From Rhodospirillaceae bacterium (GTDB lineage Bacteria; Pseudomonadota; Alphaproteobacteria; Rhodospirillales; UBA2165): a stretch of DNA of 57,811 nucleotides. The stretch is taken from assembly GCA_018674495.1 (NCBI GenBank), contig JABHAA010000043.1, positions 85,615 to 143,425 of the forward strand. Reading direction: 5' to 3'. A program made the translations under genes and the position numbers. Positions within the stretch are counted from its first letter, which is position 1. Each line of letters begins with the position of its first letter. Shown here piece by piece: positions 18,468 to 27,865 of this stretch. Under the pieces are notes generated by a model. The model searched no databases, was not told the DNA's origin, and saw only the letters and a list, made by a program, of their open reading frames with translations.

Positions 18468-19469
18468 ATGCGGACGTTGTTGTTACCGTTGATTTGGGTC
18501 ATTGCGGCGGTGGCGGCGGCTTTTAGCGCGCCAAGCGCCGGACACGCCGCCTGTGGCAAAATTTCCATCGCCGAAATGACTTGGGCATCGGCCGCCGTCG
18601 CCGCCCATATGGAAAAAATCATTTTACAGAAGGGCTATGGGTGCGAGGTGGAATTGGTGCCCGGCGATACGGTGCCCACCAGCACGTCCATGGCGGAACG
18701 GGGTGAGCCCGATATCGCGCCGGAAATTTGGCTGAACTCGACGCGCGCGGTGATCGATCGGGGCGTTGCCGAGGGACGTCTGAAAATGGCCGGAAACATC
18801 CTTTCCGACGGCGGCGATGAAGGCTGGTGGCTGCCCAAGGCATTTATTGCCATACATCCCGAGCTGACAAGTCTGGCAGCGGTGCTGAAACGCCCCGATT
18901 TGTTCCCGGACCCGGAAGAGCCCGGCAAGGGGCGCTTTTACGGCTGTCCTTCCGGCTGGGGCTGCCAGATATCGAACGACAATCTGTTTCGCGGCTATAA
19001 GATGAAGCAAGCCGGCTTCGCCATGTTCGATCCCGGCTCCGGCGAGGGGCTGGCCGGTGCCATCGCCAAGGCGGTCAACCGGGGCGAGCCGATCTTCACC
19101 TATTACTGGGCGCCGACCGCGTTGCTCGGCAAATATGCCATGGTCAAATTAAGCGGTATGAGCCACGAGCCGAAGAACTGGCCGTGCATGGTCAAGCTCG
19201 ATTGTGCCGCCCCGGCGCCGAACGGATTTCCGTCCTCCGACGTGGTAACCGTTACCACCGCCAAATTCGCCGCCCGGGCGCCGGAGGCTTTCGCCTTCAT
19301 CGCCCAGGTTTCCTGGCCCAACAGCACCGTCCAGAAAATTCTGGCATGGCAGGATGAAAACCGCGCCGATGCGGAAGAAACAGCGGAATATTTCCTGAAA
19401 AACTTCAAAAACATCTGGACCAAGTGGGTGCCGCCGGAATTGGTAGCGCGCATTGCCAAGGGGCTCTAA
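18468..19469 (+). CDS. Glycine betaine/choline-type ABC transporter substrate-binding protein (OpuAC domain)
   Basis: 333 residues with a clear signal peptide (about 1-27, cleavage near AGHAACG), so periplasmic. The rest is an OpuAC/ProX-like fold: the start CGKISIAEMTWASA, aromatic residues suited to a quaternary-amine box (EIWLN, DEGWWLPK, FTYYWAP) and SWPNSTV near the C terminus. Members bind betaine, choline, proline betaine or related osmolytes. No permease or ATPase gene is adjacent, so it must serve a transporter encoded elsewhere or act alone. It lies 36 bases after the receiver-like gene and ends at a strong terminator hairpin. Confidence 0.85.
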   Translation: MRTLLLPLIWVIAAVAAAFSAPSAGHAACGKISIAEMTWASAAVAAHMEKIILQKGYGCEVELVPGDTVPTSTSMAERGEPDIAPEIWLNSTRAVIDRGVAEGRLKMAGNILSDGGDEGWWLPKAFIAIHPELTSLAAVLKRPDLFPDPEEPGKGRFYGCPSGWGCQISNDNLFRGYKMKQAGFAMFDPGSGEGLAGAIAKAVNRGEPIFTYYWAPTALLGKYAMVKLSGMSHEPKNWPCMVKLDCAAPAPNGFPSSDVVTVTTAKFAARAPEAFAFIAQVSWPNSTVQKILAWQDENRADAEETAEYFLKNFKNIWTKWVPPELVARIAKGL

Positions 19470-19477
19470 AAAAATAA

Positions 19478-19503
19478 GCGCGCCGGCAGGACCGGCGCGC
19501 TTT
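19478..19503. terminator. Bidirectional intrinsic terminator
   Basis: Perfect 9-base stem GCGCGCCGG / CCGGCGCGC with a 5-base loop, starting 8 bases after the OpuAC-protein stop. A short T-run follows on the plus strand and a longer one (from the A-run at 19468-19474) on the minus strand, so it can end transcription from both convergent genes. Confidence 0.85.
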
Positions 19504-19546
19504 AGGATGGTGACTGTATGTTATTCGAATTTATTAAGCGGCTGCC

Positions 19547-19780
19547 TTAGCTGCGATCGGTCTTGCCGAACAGCCAGATAACGATACCGAGGGCGATCAA
19601 GCCGATCAGGCCCTGGGCGCCGAATGCGTTCAACAAATCGATCAGGTTCTTAACGACGCTGCCGAAAAAGGCGACTTGCGCGCCGAACAATACTTGAATG
19701 GTAATCGCCAAGGGGATCAACACGACCACGATCTTGGTAAGCTGGTTGATCCATTTGGTAAGCGAATCTAGAAAATTCAT
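19547..19780 (-). CDS. Two-helix membrane miniprotein, unknown function
   Basis: 77 residues with two hydrophobic stretches (about 16-36 and 54-71), short amphipathic ends and a basic tail (FGKTDRS). Start is well supported: GAGGAGG lies 5 bases before the ATG. It has its own leader of about 190 bases upstream and ends at the bidirectional terminator, which suggests a single-gene transcript. The length and helix pattern resemble small membrane regulators or holin-like proteins, but nothing identifies it. Confidence 0.7.
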   Translation of the reverse strand: MNFLDSLTKWINQLTKIVVVLIPLAITIQVLFGAQVAFFGSVVKNLIDLLNAFGAQGLIGLIALGIVIWLFGKTDRS

Positions 19781-19974
19781 TGCGTCCTCCTCATGATGAA
19801 ATCCCCAAAGAAGTAGTCGCTCTAACTACGAGCCGGTGGATAATTCAACGGAAAAAGTAAACAATAAGTAAATTCGAATAAAAGACGAATTAATACTGAC
19901 CGAATGAATACCTGCATTTCAGGCGTTCTGGCAGAGCCGGTAAAGCTGCATTTATTGCTGAGCGTATCGCGCAA

Positions 19975-21153
19975 TTACTTGGGTAATTCCATCTCCACCA
20001 GCCGCGCCCAGAAGCTGGCGCCGATCGGCAATACATCGTCATTGAACTCGTATTTGGAGTTGTGCAGGGGCGCCGAGGCCCGGCCCTCGAAGGCGGCGCC
20101 GATGCGCACGAAGCAGCCCGGCCGGGCGTTCAGCATGAAGGAAAAATCCTCGGACGCCATGGTTCTGGGATAGGCGGGCTCCAACCCGTCATCGCCGAGC
20201 ACATCGCGCACCACATTTTCGGCGATCAGGCTTTGGTCCTCGGCGTTGACCAGCACCGGATAGAGATGTTGGTATTCAAACTTTACGGTGGCGCCATGGG
20301 CGGCGGCCGTCCCTTCGGCGATGCGCTGGATGAGAGCGGCGACCGAGGTTTCCGAATCTTCGGCAAATGAGCGCGCCGTGCCTTTCAAGGTGACGCTATC
20401 GGGCAACGCATTGATGGCGTCGCCGCCGTGGAACTGGGTGACGCTGACGACGATGCCTTCGATGGGGTTGGTTACCCGCGACGATATGCTTTGCAGGGCG
20501 GTGACAATATGCGCGCCGATCAATATGGGATCGATACCCTGGTGGGGCGCCGCCGCGTGGCTGCCCAGCCCTTGGACAACAATCTCAAACGCCGCCGCCG
20601 AGGCCATGCCAAGGCCGGCGCGGATGCTCATGCGCCCGGCCGGCATGTTCGGCCAATTGTGCATGCCATAGACCGCATCGACGGGGAACTGCTCGAACAA
20701 GCCCTCCTCCACCATCACCCGGCCGCCACCGGCCATTTCCTCGGCGGGCTGGAAGATGAACTGCACTCGGCCCTTGAAATTCCGTGTTTCGGCCAGATAT
20801 TGGGCGGCGCCGAGCAGCATGGTGGTGTGCCCGTCATGGCCGCAGGCGTGCATTTTTCCGGGCACCGTCGAGGCGTAGGGCAAATCCGTATGCTCGGGCA
20901 TGGGCAGCGCATCCATATCAGCGCGGAGGCCAATGGACGGGGCACCAGAAGCGCCATCATCATTGACCAGGGTGCCGACGACGCCAGTCTTGGCCATGCC
21001 TTCGGACACTTCGATGCCGAATGCGCGCAATTTTTCGGCAACGAAGGCCGCCGTGCGCGTTTCTTCAAAGGCGATTTCCGGATGCGCGTGCAGATCCCGG
21101 CGCCACGCGGTCATTTCGCCGTGCATTTCTGTGATTCGTTCGATGATGGGCAT
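19975..21153 (-). CDS. M20-family amidohydrolase (hippurate hydrolase/N-acyl amino acid deacylase type)
   Basis: 392 residues, full length for the family. Metal-binding motifs are HACGHDGHTTMLLG (with the Cys and His ligands), FQPAEEMAGGGRVM and the later EDFSFM. Members hydrolyse N-acyl or N-aroyl amino acids such as hippurate or N-acetyl amino acids in the cytoplasm. The ATG at 21153 is preceded by AGGAGG with a 7-base spacer, which makes the upstream in-frame ATG at 21186 unlikely. Divergent from nadA with 143 bases between. Substrate preference unknown. Confidence 0.9.
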   Translation of the reverse strand: MPIIERITEMHGEMTAWRRDLHAHPEIAFEETRTAAFVAEKLRAFGIEVSEGMAKTGVVGTLVNDDGASGAPSIGLRADMDALPMPEHTDLPYASTVPGKMHACGHDGHTTMLLGAAQYLAETRNFKGRVQFIFQPAEEMAGGGRVMVEEGLFEQFPVDAVYGMHNWPNMPAGRMSIRAGLGMASAAAFEIVVQGLGSHAAAPHQGIDPILIGAHIVTALQSISSRVTNPIEGIVVSVTQFHGGDAINALPDSVTLKGTARSFAEDSETSVAALIQRIAEGTAAAHGATVKFEYQHLYPVLVNAEDQSLIAENVVRDVLGDDGLEPAYPRTMASEDFSFMLNARPGCFVRIGAAFEGRASAPLHNSKYEFNDDVLPIGASFWARLVEMELPK

Positions 21154-21248
21154 GGCCAATCCTCCTGTTGTCTCCGGTGCTAGCAAAGCCCTTAGGCCGG
21201 GTCAATTGACTTGACTTAAAGATTATTTAGCCCAAATGTTTCGTCAAG

Positions 21249-21272
21249 AGGGCGCGCCATTGGGTGCGCCCT
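21249..21272 (+). promoter_or_regulatory. Hairpin in the nadA leader
   Basis: Stem AGGGCGC / GCGCCCT, extended by two GC pairs and one G-U pair to a 10-pair hairpin with a 4-base loop, 25 bases before the nadA ATG. It may affect mRNA stability or translation. It might also be a dispersed genomic palindrome; only one copy is in this window. Confidence 0.4.
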
Positions 21273-21296
21273 ACCCGGATGAGACCGAAGAGTACA

Positions 21297-22310
21297 ATGA
21301 CTGACACCGTCTTCGAAGGCGCGCTGGGCGGATTGACGCCGGAAAATCTGGATCCGCTGATCGATCTAGAAGCCGAAATTGACCGCTTGCGGACCCAAAA
21401 GAACGCCGTGATTCTGGCCCATTTCTATCAGCATCCCGATATTCAGGATATTGCCGATTTTGTCGGCGATTCCCTCGATCTGTCGCGCAAAGCGGCCGAG
21501 ACGGATGCCGATATCATCGCCTTTTGCGGCGTCAAGTTCATGGCCGAGGGCGCCAAAATCCTCTCGCCGAACAAAACCGTGGTTCTGCCCGACGCCGACG
21601 CCGGCTGCTCCCTGGAAAGTTCCTGCCGGCCCGATGAATTCAAGGCTTTTCGCGACGCCCATCCGGATCATACTGCCATCACCTATATCAACTGCTCCGC
21701 CGAAGTGAAGGCCTTGTCGGACATCATCGTCACATCGTCCAACGCCGAAGCCATCATTCGTCAGGTCCCTGAGAACCAGCCGATCCTGTTCGCGCCCGAC
21801 AAGCATCTGGGCGCCTTTCTAGCGCGCCAATCGGAGCGCGAGATGACCCTATGGCCGGGTACCTGCATCGTGCACGAGCAGTTCAACGAGCGCGAATTAA
21901 TCAAATTGTCGATGCGCCATCCAAACGCCAAGATCGCCGCTCACCCGGAATGCCCCGATTCTATTTTGCGCCAGGCCGATCATGTGGGCTCGACCAGCTC
22001 GATCTTGAAGTACGTTACCACCGAAAATGCCCAGGAATATATCGTCGCCACCGAACAACATATTATTCACCAGATGCAACTGGCGGCGCCGGACCGCACG
22101 TTTTTGGCGGCGCCCGGCGCCGATGGCAGCTGCGACTGCGCCAGCTGCCCGTTCATGGCGTTGAATTCCCTGGAAAAGCTGTATCTGGCCCTGGCCAACG
22201 AAGCGCCCTACGTGGAAATTCCCGAAGAATTGCGCGTCGCCGCATTGGCCCCCTTGCAGCGTATGCTGGATATGTCGCCAGCCAGCCCGCAGGCGAGAAA
22301 TGCCGCTTGA
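21297..22310 (+). CDS. nadA: Quinolinate synthase
   Basis: 337 residues. Condenses iminoaspartate with dihydroxyacetone phosphate to quinolinate, the second step of de novo NAD synthesis. The three cluster cysteines for the essential [4Fe-4S] centre are visible as Cys104 (DAGCSLESSC), Cys190 (WPGTCIVHE) and Cys284 (CASCPFM). AHFYQHPDIQD near residue 41 and HPECP near 216-220 are family motifs. The ATG at 21297 begins the conserved region; in-frame ATGs upstream encode nothing conserved. First gene of nadA-nadC-nadB; overlaps nadC by 11 bases. Confidence 0.95.
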   Translation: MTDTVFEGALGGLTPENLDPLIDLEAEIDRLRTQKNAVILAHFYQHPDIQDIADFVGDSLDLSRKAAETDADIIAFCGVKFMAEGAKILSPNKTVVLPDADAGCSLESSCRPDEFKAFRDAHPDHTAITYINCSAEVKALSDIIVTSSNAEAIIRQVPENQPILFAPDKHLGAFLARQSEREMTLWPGTCIVHEQFNERELIKLSMRHPNAKIAAHPECPDSILRQADHVGSTSSILKYVTTENAQEYIVATEQHIIHQMQLAAPDRTFLAAPGADGSCDCASCPFMALNSLEKLYLALANEAPYVEIPEELRVAALAPLQRMLDMSPASPQARNAA

Positions 22311-23157
22311 TCTACCCGCCGGGCTTGATGCCGCCGAAATTCAAACGCTGATCGATACCGCCATCGCCGAGGATATCGGAGCGGGCGATATAACATCGGA
22401 AGCAGTGATCCCGCCGGACACCAAATTCGATGGCGTCATGTCGGCGCGCCAGGACATGGTCTGCGCCGGGCTGCCCATCGCCAAGGCCATATTCGAGACC
22501 TTTTCCGCTGATATCAAATTCGAGGCTTTGGCCACCGACGGCGATCACCTGGCCGCCGGCGCCGATCTGGCCCGCCTTGGCGGCCCGGCATTGGCGCTTC
22601 TGACCGCCGAGCGGACGGCGATCAACATGCTCCAGCATCTGTCGGGTATCGCCACCCTGACAGCCAAATATGCGGACGCCATTGCCGGCACCGGCACCAT
22701 CCTGCTGGATACTAGGAAAACCACGCCCGGCCTTCGCACGTTACAGAAATATGCGACCCGCATGGGCGGCGCCACCAACCACCGTATGCGCTTGGATGAC
22801 GGCGTCCTGATCAAGGACAACCATATCGTCGTCGCCGGCGGCGTGGCTGAGGCCATCAGGCGCGCCCGCGCCAAGGGGTTAAGCGATATCGAAGTGGAAT
22901 GCGACACCTTGGAGCAGGTCATCGAAGCCTTAAGCGCCGGCGCAGACAGCATCCTTTTGGACAATATGGCGCCGCCCCTGATGGCCGAGGCAGTAACCAT
23001 GATCGATGGCAGGGTGCCCACCGAAGCGTCCGGCAACGTCAAGTTGGAAACCATCCGCGAGATTGCCGAGACCGGCGTCACCTATGCGTCAGCCGGGCGC
23101 ATCACCTATGCGGCGCCGGCCATCGATATCGGGCTCGACTGGTCAGCGGCCCCTTAA
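22300..23157 (+). CDS. nadC: Nicotinate-nucleotide pyrophosphorylase (quinolinate phosphoribosyltransferase)
   Basis: 285 residues, normal length. Converts quinolinate and PRPP to nicotinate mononucleotide. Family motifs: [10 protein letters not shown] near residue 26, [26 protein letters not shown] with the phosphate-binding Arg and Lys, [14 protein letters not shown], and the C-terminal [10 protein letters not shown]. It overlaps nadA by 11 bases and is followed after 5 bases by nadB, so the three form one operon. Confidence 0.95.
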   Translation: MPLDLPAGLDAAEIQTLIDTAIAEDIGAGDITSEAVIPPDTKFDGVMSARQDMVCAGLPIAKAIFETFSADIKFEALATDGDHLAAGADLARLGGPALALLTAERTAINMLQHLSGIATLTAKYADAIAGTGTILLDTRKTTPGLRTLQKYATRMGGATNHRMRLDDGVLIKDNHIVVAGGVAEAIRRARAKGLSDIEVECDTLEQVIEALSAGADSILLDNMAPPLMAEAVTMIDGRVPTEASGNVKLETIREIAETGVTYASAGRITYAAPAIDIGLDWSAAP

Positions 23158-23162
23158 CAGCC

Positions 23163-24773
23163 ATGGCTGAAAAAGCGACAATAGCCAATTACGTCACCGA
23201 CGTGGCGATCATTGGATCGGGTGCCGCCGGGCTGACCGCGGCCCTACAGCTTGACCCCAAAACGCGGGTTACGGTGCTGTCCAAGGGCGGGCTGGAAAGC
23301 GGCTCTACGGAATGGGCGCAGGGCGGCATCGCCGCCGTCATCGATGAAGAGGATTCGGTGGAATCCCACATTGCCGATACCATCGATGCCGGCGCCGGGC
23401 TTTGCGATCCAGAAGCGGTGCGCTTCATTGTCGAAAACGGCGCCGAAGCGATCCATCGGCTGGATGCTCTCGGCGTCAAATTCACACGTGAGCCGGGCTC
23501 CAACACCGCCTATCATCTGACCCGCGAGGGCGGCCATTCGCACCGGCGCATCGTGCATGTGGCCGATGCCACCGGCAAAGCGGTCGAAACTACACTCGCC
23601 GGTCAGGTGCGAAAGCGCAAAAACATCGATGTTCTGGAACATTTCACCGCCGTCGATCTGATTACCGAGGCGGGCGGCGATGGCGAAATTCGCTGCGCTG
23701 GCTTTTACGCCCTCGACCAGCGCGAAAACCGGGTGGTCACGTTCGCGGCCCGCACCGTAATTCTGGCCACCGGCGGCGCCAGCAAGGTCTATCTCTACAC
23801 ATCGAACCCCGATGGCAATTCCGGCGACGGCATGGCCATGGCGTGGCGCGCCGGCTGCCGCGTCGCCAATATGGAATTCACCCAGTTTCACCCCACCTGC
23901 CTGTTTCACCCGCAGGCCAAATCCTTTCTGATTACCGAAGCCGTTCGCGGCGAAGGCGGGCGTTTGTTGCTGCCCGGCGGCGAGCCATTCGCCGAACAAT
24001 TCGATGCCCGTGCCGAGCTGGCGCCCCGCGATATCGTCGCCCGCGCCATCGATCACGAAATGAAGCGGCTGGGAGTGGATTGCGTCTATCTGGATATCAG
24101 CCACCAGCCAGCTGATTTCATCGTCCGCCATTTTCCCATGGTCTATGCCCGCTGCCTGCAATTCGGCTTCGATATGACCAAGGAGCCGATCCCTGTTGTC
24201 CCCGCCGCCCATTATTCCTGCGGCGGCGTAATGACCGATCTGGCCGGGCGCACCGATATCGCCGGGCTCTATGCGGTTGGCGAGGTGGCCTATACGGGCC
24301 TCCATGGCGCCAACCGGGTGGCCAGCAATTCCCTGTTGGAATGCCTGGTGCTGGCGACCGCGGCGGGCAAGGATATCGCTGGCACCATCCATTCCATCGA
24401 TTTGCCGGAACCGGTTACCGACTGGGACGAAAGCTGGGTGCGGGATTCCGACGAGGAGATCGTGGTCAGCCACAATTGGGACGAAATCCGGCGTTTCATG
24501 TGGGATTATGTGGGTATCGTGCGTACCACCAAACGCCTGCAGCGGGCTCAAGCCCGGGTGCAGCTGCTGTCCTCGGAGATCATGGACTACTACCAGAACT
24601 TCCGCGTCGATAATAACCTGTTGGAACTGCGCAATCTGGCCATCGTCGCCGATCTGATTATTCGCTCGGCGATGGAGCGCAAGGAAAGCCGGGGCATTCA
24701 CTATACCCTCGATTACCCGGAAACCGGCACGCCCACGGGGCCAACGATCCTGACCCCCGAAACCCGCGCCTGA
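23163..24773 (+). CDS. nadB: L-aspartate oxidase
   Basis: 536 residues, typical for NadB. A flavoprotein that oxidises L-aspartate to iminoaspartate, which NadA uses. FAD-binding motif [16 protein letters not shown] (near residues 15-30), the EWAQGGIAA segment, the [14 protein letters not shown] active-site region and [15 protein letters not shown] are all present. The ATG at 23163 lies 5 bases after the nadC stop; open reading continues upstream but lies inside nadC. A methyltransferase gene begins one base after its stop. Confidence 0.95.
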   Translation: MAEKATIANYVTDVAIIGSGAAGLTAALQLDPKTRVTVLSKGGLESGSTEWAQGGIAAVIDEEDSVESHIADTIDAGAGLCDPEAVRFIVENGAEAIHRLDALGVKFTREPGSNTAYHLTREGGHSHRRIVHVADATGKAVETTLAGQVRKRKNIDVLEHFTAVDLITEAGGDGEIRCAGFYALDQRENRVVTFAARTVILATGGASKVYLYTSNPDGNSGDGMAMAWRAGCRVANMEFTQFHPTCLFHPQAKSFLITEAVRGEGGRLLLPGGEPFAEQFDARAELAPRDIVARAIDHEMKRLGVDCVYLDISHQPADFIVRHFPMVYARCLQFGFDMTKEPIPVVPAAHYSCGGVMTDLAGRTDIAGLYAVGEVAYTGLHGANRVASNSLLECLVLATAAGKDIAGTIHSIDLPEPVTDWDESWVRDSDEEIVVSHNWDEIRRFMWDYVGIVRTTKRLQRAQARVQLLSSEIMDYYQNFRVDNNLLELRNLAIVADLIIRSAMERKESRGIHYTLDYPETGTPTGPTILTPETRA

Positions 24774-24774
24774 C

Positions 24775-25626
24775 ATGGCCGGCGCCAAACATTGGCGGCG
24801 TCTGGCCATGGGATTGGCGACCGTTATGGGAGGAAAGCCGCAAGGCTTTTTCATTCCATACCGCCACGCCGCCAGCCTGCCCCAAGCCGGGACTCTGCCC
24901 ACCTATGAGGGTATCGAGGAGGTGTACACGGCCCGCCGGGAGGCATTTCAAGAACTCATAAATGACTTTAATAAATACAAACAATATATTGATAACATTG
25001 GTGAAAATAAACCACCACAGCCTCGTTGGGATCAAAGCTGGTTTCCCCGGCTGGATGCGGCGGCGGCCTATGCGCTGGTACGCACACGAGCACCCAAACG
25101 CATTGTCGAGATCGGCTCCGGCCACTCCACCCGTTTCATGGCGCGGGCCATTTCCGATGGCGGCCTGGCCACCCGGCTGACCGCCATCGATCCGCAGCCG
25201 CGCGCGGTCATCGAGGGGCTGGATATCGACGTCCAGCGACGCACATTGCACGAAGCGCCGCCGGAGATATTCGCAAACCTGGAACCCGGCGATTTCCTGT
25301 TCGTGGATTCCAGCCATATCCTGATGCCGGGCAGCGATGTAGACCATATCCTGAACCGCATCCTGCCCGCCCTACCCGTGGGCGTGCTAGTGCATTTCCA
25401 TGATATCTTCCTGCCCTTTGATTACCCGGCCGATTGGGCATGGCGCGGCTACAACGAGCAGCAGGGCGTGGCCGCGCTAATCCAGGGCGGCGCCTACGAG
25501 ATTGAATTTTCGAGCAATTATGTGATGGCCTATGCCCCGGAATGGTTGGACCCAACGCCGCTGGCCAATATCCCGCTGGCGCCAGGGGCCTACGAAAACA
25601 GCCTCTGGCTCAAGAAAACCCGGTAA
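24775..25626 (+). CDS. Class I SAM-dependent methyltransferase
   Basis: 283 residues. A Rossmann fold with motif I RIVEIGSGHST (about 109-119), a LTAIDPQPRA strand where the acidic residue contacts SAM, LFVDSSHILMPGSDV and HFHDIFLPFDYP, as in the Methyltransf_24 group. The segment of about residues 58-84 is rich in Asn, Lys and Tyr and its DNA is notably AT-rich next to GC-rich flanks, as though inserted or divergent. The start is one base after nadB, so it is probably transcribed with the NAD genes. It ends exactly where the convergent dioxygenase gene ends. Substrate unknown. Confidence 0.8.
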   Translation: MAGAKHWRRLAMGLATVMGGKPQGFFIPYRHAASLPQAGTLPTYEGIEEVYTARREAFQELINDFNKYKQYIDNIGENKPPQPRWDQSWFPRLDAAAAYALVRTRAPKRIVEIGSGHSTRFMARAISDGGLATRLTAIDPQPRAVIEGLDIDVQRRTLHEAPPEIFANLEPGDFLFVDSSHILMPGSDVDHILNRILPALPVGVLVHFHDIFLPFDYPADWAWRGYNEQQGVAALIQGGAYEIEFSSNYVMAYAPEWLDPTPLANIPLAPGAYENSLWLKKTR

Positions 25627-26622
25627 TTACGCCACCGCAACCTTGTCCGGGATGAAGCCGCCGCCGGCCCGGTCCGTATTGGCGATGAAGTTCATGTCTT
25701 TGGCGCGCGCCGGCCAGTCGGGCATCATCAGCCAAATGCGCAGCAAAAGCCTTTTTAATTCCGGGTCCGGATCATCCCGGTAGTCGGTGCGCGCATGGAA
25801 AATCACCCGGTTGTTCAAAAACTGGATGTCGCCGGGCTGGAATTCCATATCCAGGTAGACATCCGGGCGGGACGCGATCTCGGTAATCTTGTCCAGCGCC
25901 GCCTGCTCAGCCGCAGCCAAAGGATAGCCTTCTTCTTCGGCCTGACGGATGGTCATGGGCAAAAGATAGCTCTGCATGGCGCCGTCGCTTTTCGCAAATA
26001 CCGGCACGCGGTGTTCGGTGACCGTGCCGCCATGGGCGCGGCGGCTGTAGTGATAGCCGTTATAGAGATGTTCAAGCAGCTCGGGACATTCATCGAGCAT
26101 GATATTGTGGATCGCTTGGGCGCTGATGATCCGGCTGGCGCCGCCTTCGGGAGCGCTGCGCATACACAACAGCCCAACCACATCCACCGGATCCACATGC
26201 GGCTCGATCACGCCGCCAGCGGTGTAGTAGCGGTCGGTAGCGCCCCTGTCGATGACATGGCCAAGGCGGTCGCCATCTGTACTTTGCGACACGCCGACGC
26301 CAAGATGGGCGCCGATGGCCCACAAGATGGCGCCAATCTCGTCCGCCGAATAATCGCCGATGGGCAGACCGCGGATCATCACAAAGCCCCTGCCCTCGCC
26401 CAACTCGGCGCGCGCGGCCGCCAATGTGGGAGCCAGACCGGGCAAATCGAAATCTTCTTTTTTTGCGTCTTCGAGGCTGATACCCCGCGCCCGTACATTT
26501 GCAGCCGCCGCTTCCAATTCGGCGCGGGAACCGGCATCCAGCTGCAATATCCAATCCCGGTTTTTGCTAAGCTCGCCGCCATACCAAACCGCTGGCGAGT
26601 CCACCGCTTGCATATCCGTCAT
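25627..26622 (-). CDS. TauD/TfdA-family Fe(II)/2-oxoglutarate dioxygenase
   Basis: 331 residues. Iron ligands are His142 and Asp144 in EPHVDPVD and a distal His in IFHARTDYRDD, which precedes LKRLLLRIWL where the 2-oxoglutarate-binding Arg lies. Such enzymes hydroxylate small acids or betaines, or release sulfite from sulfonates. The ATG at 26622 begins recognisable sequence; the frame is open upstream but only with low-information residues. GAGAG lies just before it. It follows the PPK2 gene on the same strand after 144 bases, so it may be a separate unit. Substrate unknown. Confidence 0.85.
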   Translation of the reverse strand: MTDMQAVDSPAVWYGGELSKNRDWILQLDAGSRAELEAAAANVRARGISLEDAKKEDFDLPGLAPTLAAARAELGEGRGFVMIRGLPIGDYSADEIGAILWAIGAHLGVGVSQSTDGDRLGHVIDRGATDRYYTAGGVIEPHVDPVDVVGLLCMRSAPEGGASRIISAQAIHNIMLDECPELLEHLYNGYHYSRRAHGGTVTEHRVPVFAKSDGAMQSYLLPMTIRQAEEEGYPLAAAEQAALDKITEIASRPDVYLDMEFQPGDIQFLNNRVIFHARTDYRDDPDPELKRLLLRIWLMMPDWPARAKDMNFIANTDRAGGGFIPDKVAVA

Positions 26623-26766
26623 GCTCTCAAGCCCCCATATCAATTCCCGGCAGCAATGCCGGTCGGCCCGATTATAGCCGGAAAATCGGGCCGTGCATAC
26701 GAAAGCAGCGGGACGCAACTATTTTGTCTGATGGACGCCACCGGATTATGACGATTGGCTTAGGCC

Positions 26767-27816
26767 CTAAACTCTAATTTGCATGGTTGGATCATAATCA
26801 TCGAGAGTTTCATAGAATGTGTCTGCCGGGCCGACGATGAGAGGGTCGGGTTTGAGTAAGACGCTGTGATCGGCCCCCGGGTAGTCGAGGTTTGAGAGGA
26901 AATACCTCATGCAATTTAATCGCGCCCGCTTTTTGTCGTCAGACCGGATCACGATCCATTGGGCATCCGCCGTGTGTGTATTAAAGAACATCGACTCCTT
27001 GGCTTCTGAATAGTCGTCCCACTGATCGAGAGATTCGAGATCGACGGGGCTTAATTTCCAGCTTTTTAAAGGATCGCTTCCCCGCGACTGAAAACGCCGC
27101 AATTGTTCTTCCCGGCTAACCGAGAACCAGAATTTAAAAATCTGGATACCACTTCGCACCAGCATCCGTTCAAATTCTGGAACCTGTCGCATAAACTCCA
27201 TGTATTCAGCCGGCGTACAGAACCCCATCACCTTCTCGACGCCGGCTCTGTTGTACCAAGAGCGATCAAAGAAAACGATCTCACCCTTGGTTGGTAACTG
27301 CCGCGTATAGCGCTGGAAATACCATTGACCGCGTTCCTCATCGGTGGGTTTTTCCAAAGCGACAACGCGAGAGCCGCGAGGATTGAGATGTTCGGTAAAT
27401 CTCTTGATCGTTCCGCCTTTACCCGCCGCGTCACGCCCTTCAAAAATGCATAAAATTCTCTGGCCCGTATCTTTGACCCAGTTCTGTACCTTCAAAAGCT
27501 CAATTTGCAGCTCTTGTTTGCGAACCTCATATTTCGCCCGCCGCATACGGATTTTATAGGGGTAGTTCTTCGGAAGCGGCGCGGCCCGCCCCCTTTTTTC
27601 GAGCTTCTCATGGAGAATCAAAGCACTGCTTTTGGCCTCCTTCGGTTTCGGCGGCGACGATTTATTTTTAGACTCGGATGCTGTCTCCTTCTTGGATTTC
27701 AGCGTCCCGTTCTTAGCCGATGCCTTGGCGCGCTTTGCTTTTTCTGGTTTTGAAGTATTTCCAGATTTCACTTTTCTCGTCAAAGAAGCCTTTGTGGCAA
27801 CACCGTTTGCTTTCAT
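26767..27816 (-). CDS. ppk2: Polyphosphate kinase 2 family protein with lysine-rich N-terminal tail
   Basis: 349 residues. The catalytic part (about 85-330) is a PPK2 domain: Walker A FEGRDAAGKGGT (near 125-136), Walker B VFFDRSWYNR, and the lid region with arginines. PPK2 enzymes move phosphate between polyphosphate and nucleotides. The first 65 residues are unusual: rich in Lys, Ala, Ser and Pro, of low complexity, like a histone H1 tail. The ATG at 27816 has GGAG 8 bases upstream; an in-frame TTG lies at 27831. It is 49 bases downstream of the lysine-rich helix-hairpin-helix gene and probably shares its transcript. Direction of the reaction cannot be told from sequence. Confidence 0.9.
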   Translation of the reverse strand: MKANGVATKASLTRKVKSGNTSKPEKAKRAKASAKNGTLKSKKETASESKNKSSPPKPKEAKSSALILHEKLEKRGRAAPLPKNYPYKIRMRRAKYEVRKQELQIELLKVQNWVKDTGQRILCIFEGRDAAGKGGTIKRFTEHLNPRGSRVVALEKPTDEERGQWYFQRYTRQLPTKGEIVFFDRSWYNRAGVEKVMGFCTPAEYMEFMRQVPEFERMLVRSGIQIFKFWFSVSREEQLRRFQSRGSDPLKSWKLSPVDLESLDQWDDYSEAKESMFFNTHTADAQWIVIRSDDKKRARLNCMRYFLSNLDYPGADHSVLLKPDPLIVGPADTFYETLDDYDPTMQIRV

Positions 27817-27865
27817 GAGACTGATCTCCAACTAACGCCTGTGGCTGTTTTTTATGGGCATTTTT

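Noticed and set aside
23244..24902. Minus-strand open frame of 552 codons
   Set aside because: Antisense to nadB, which has unmistakable motifs.
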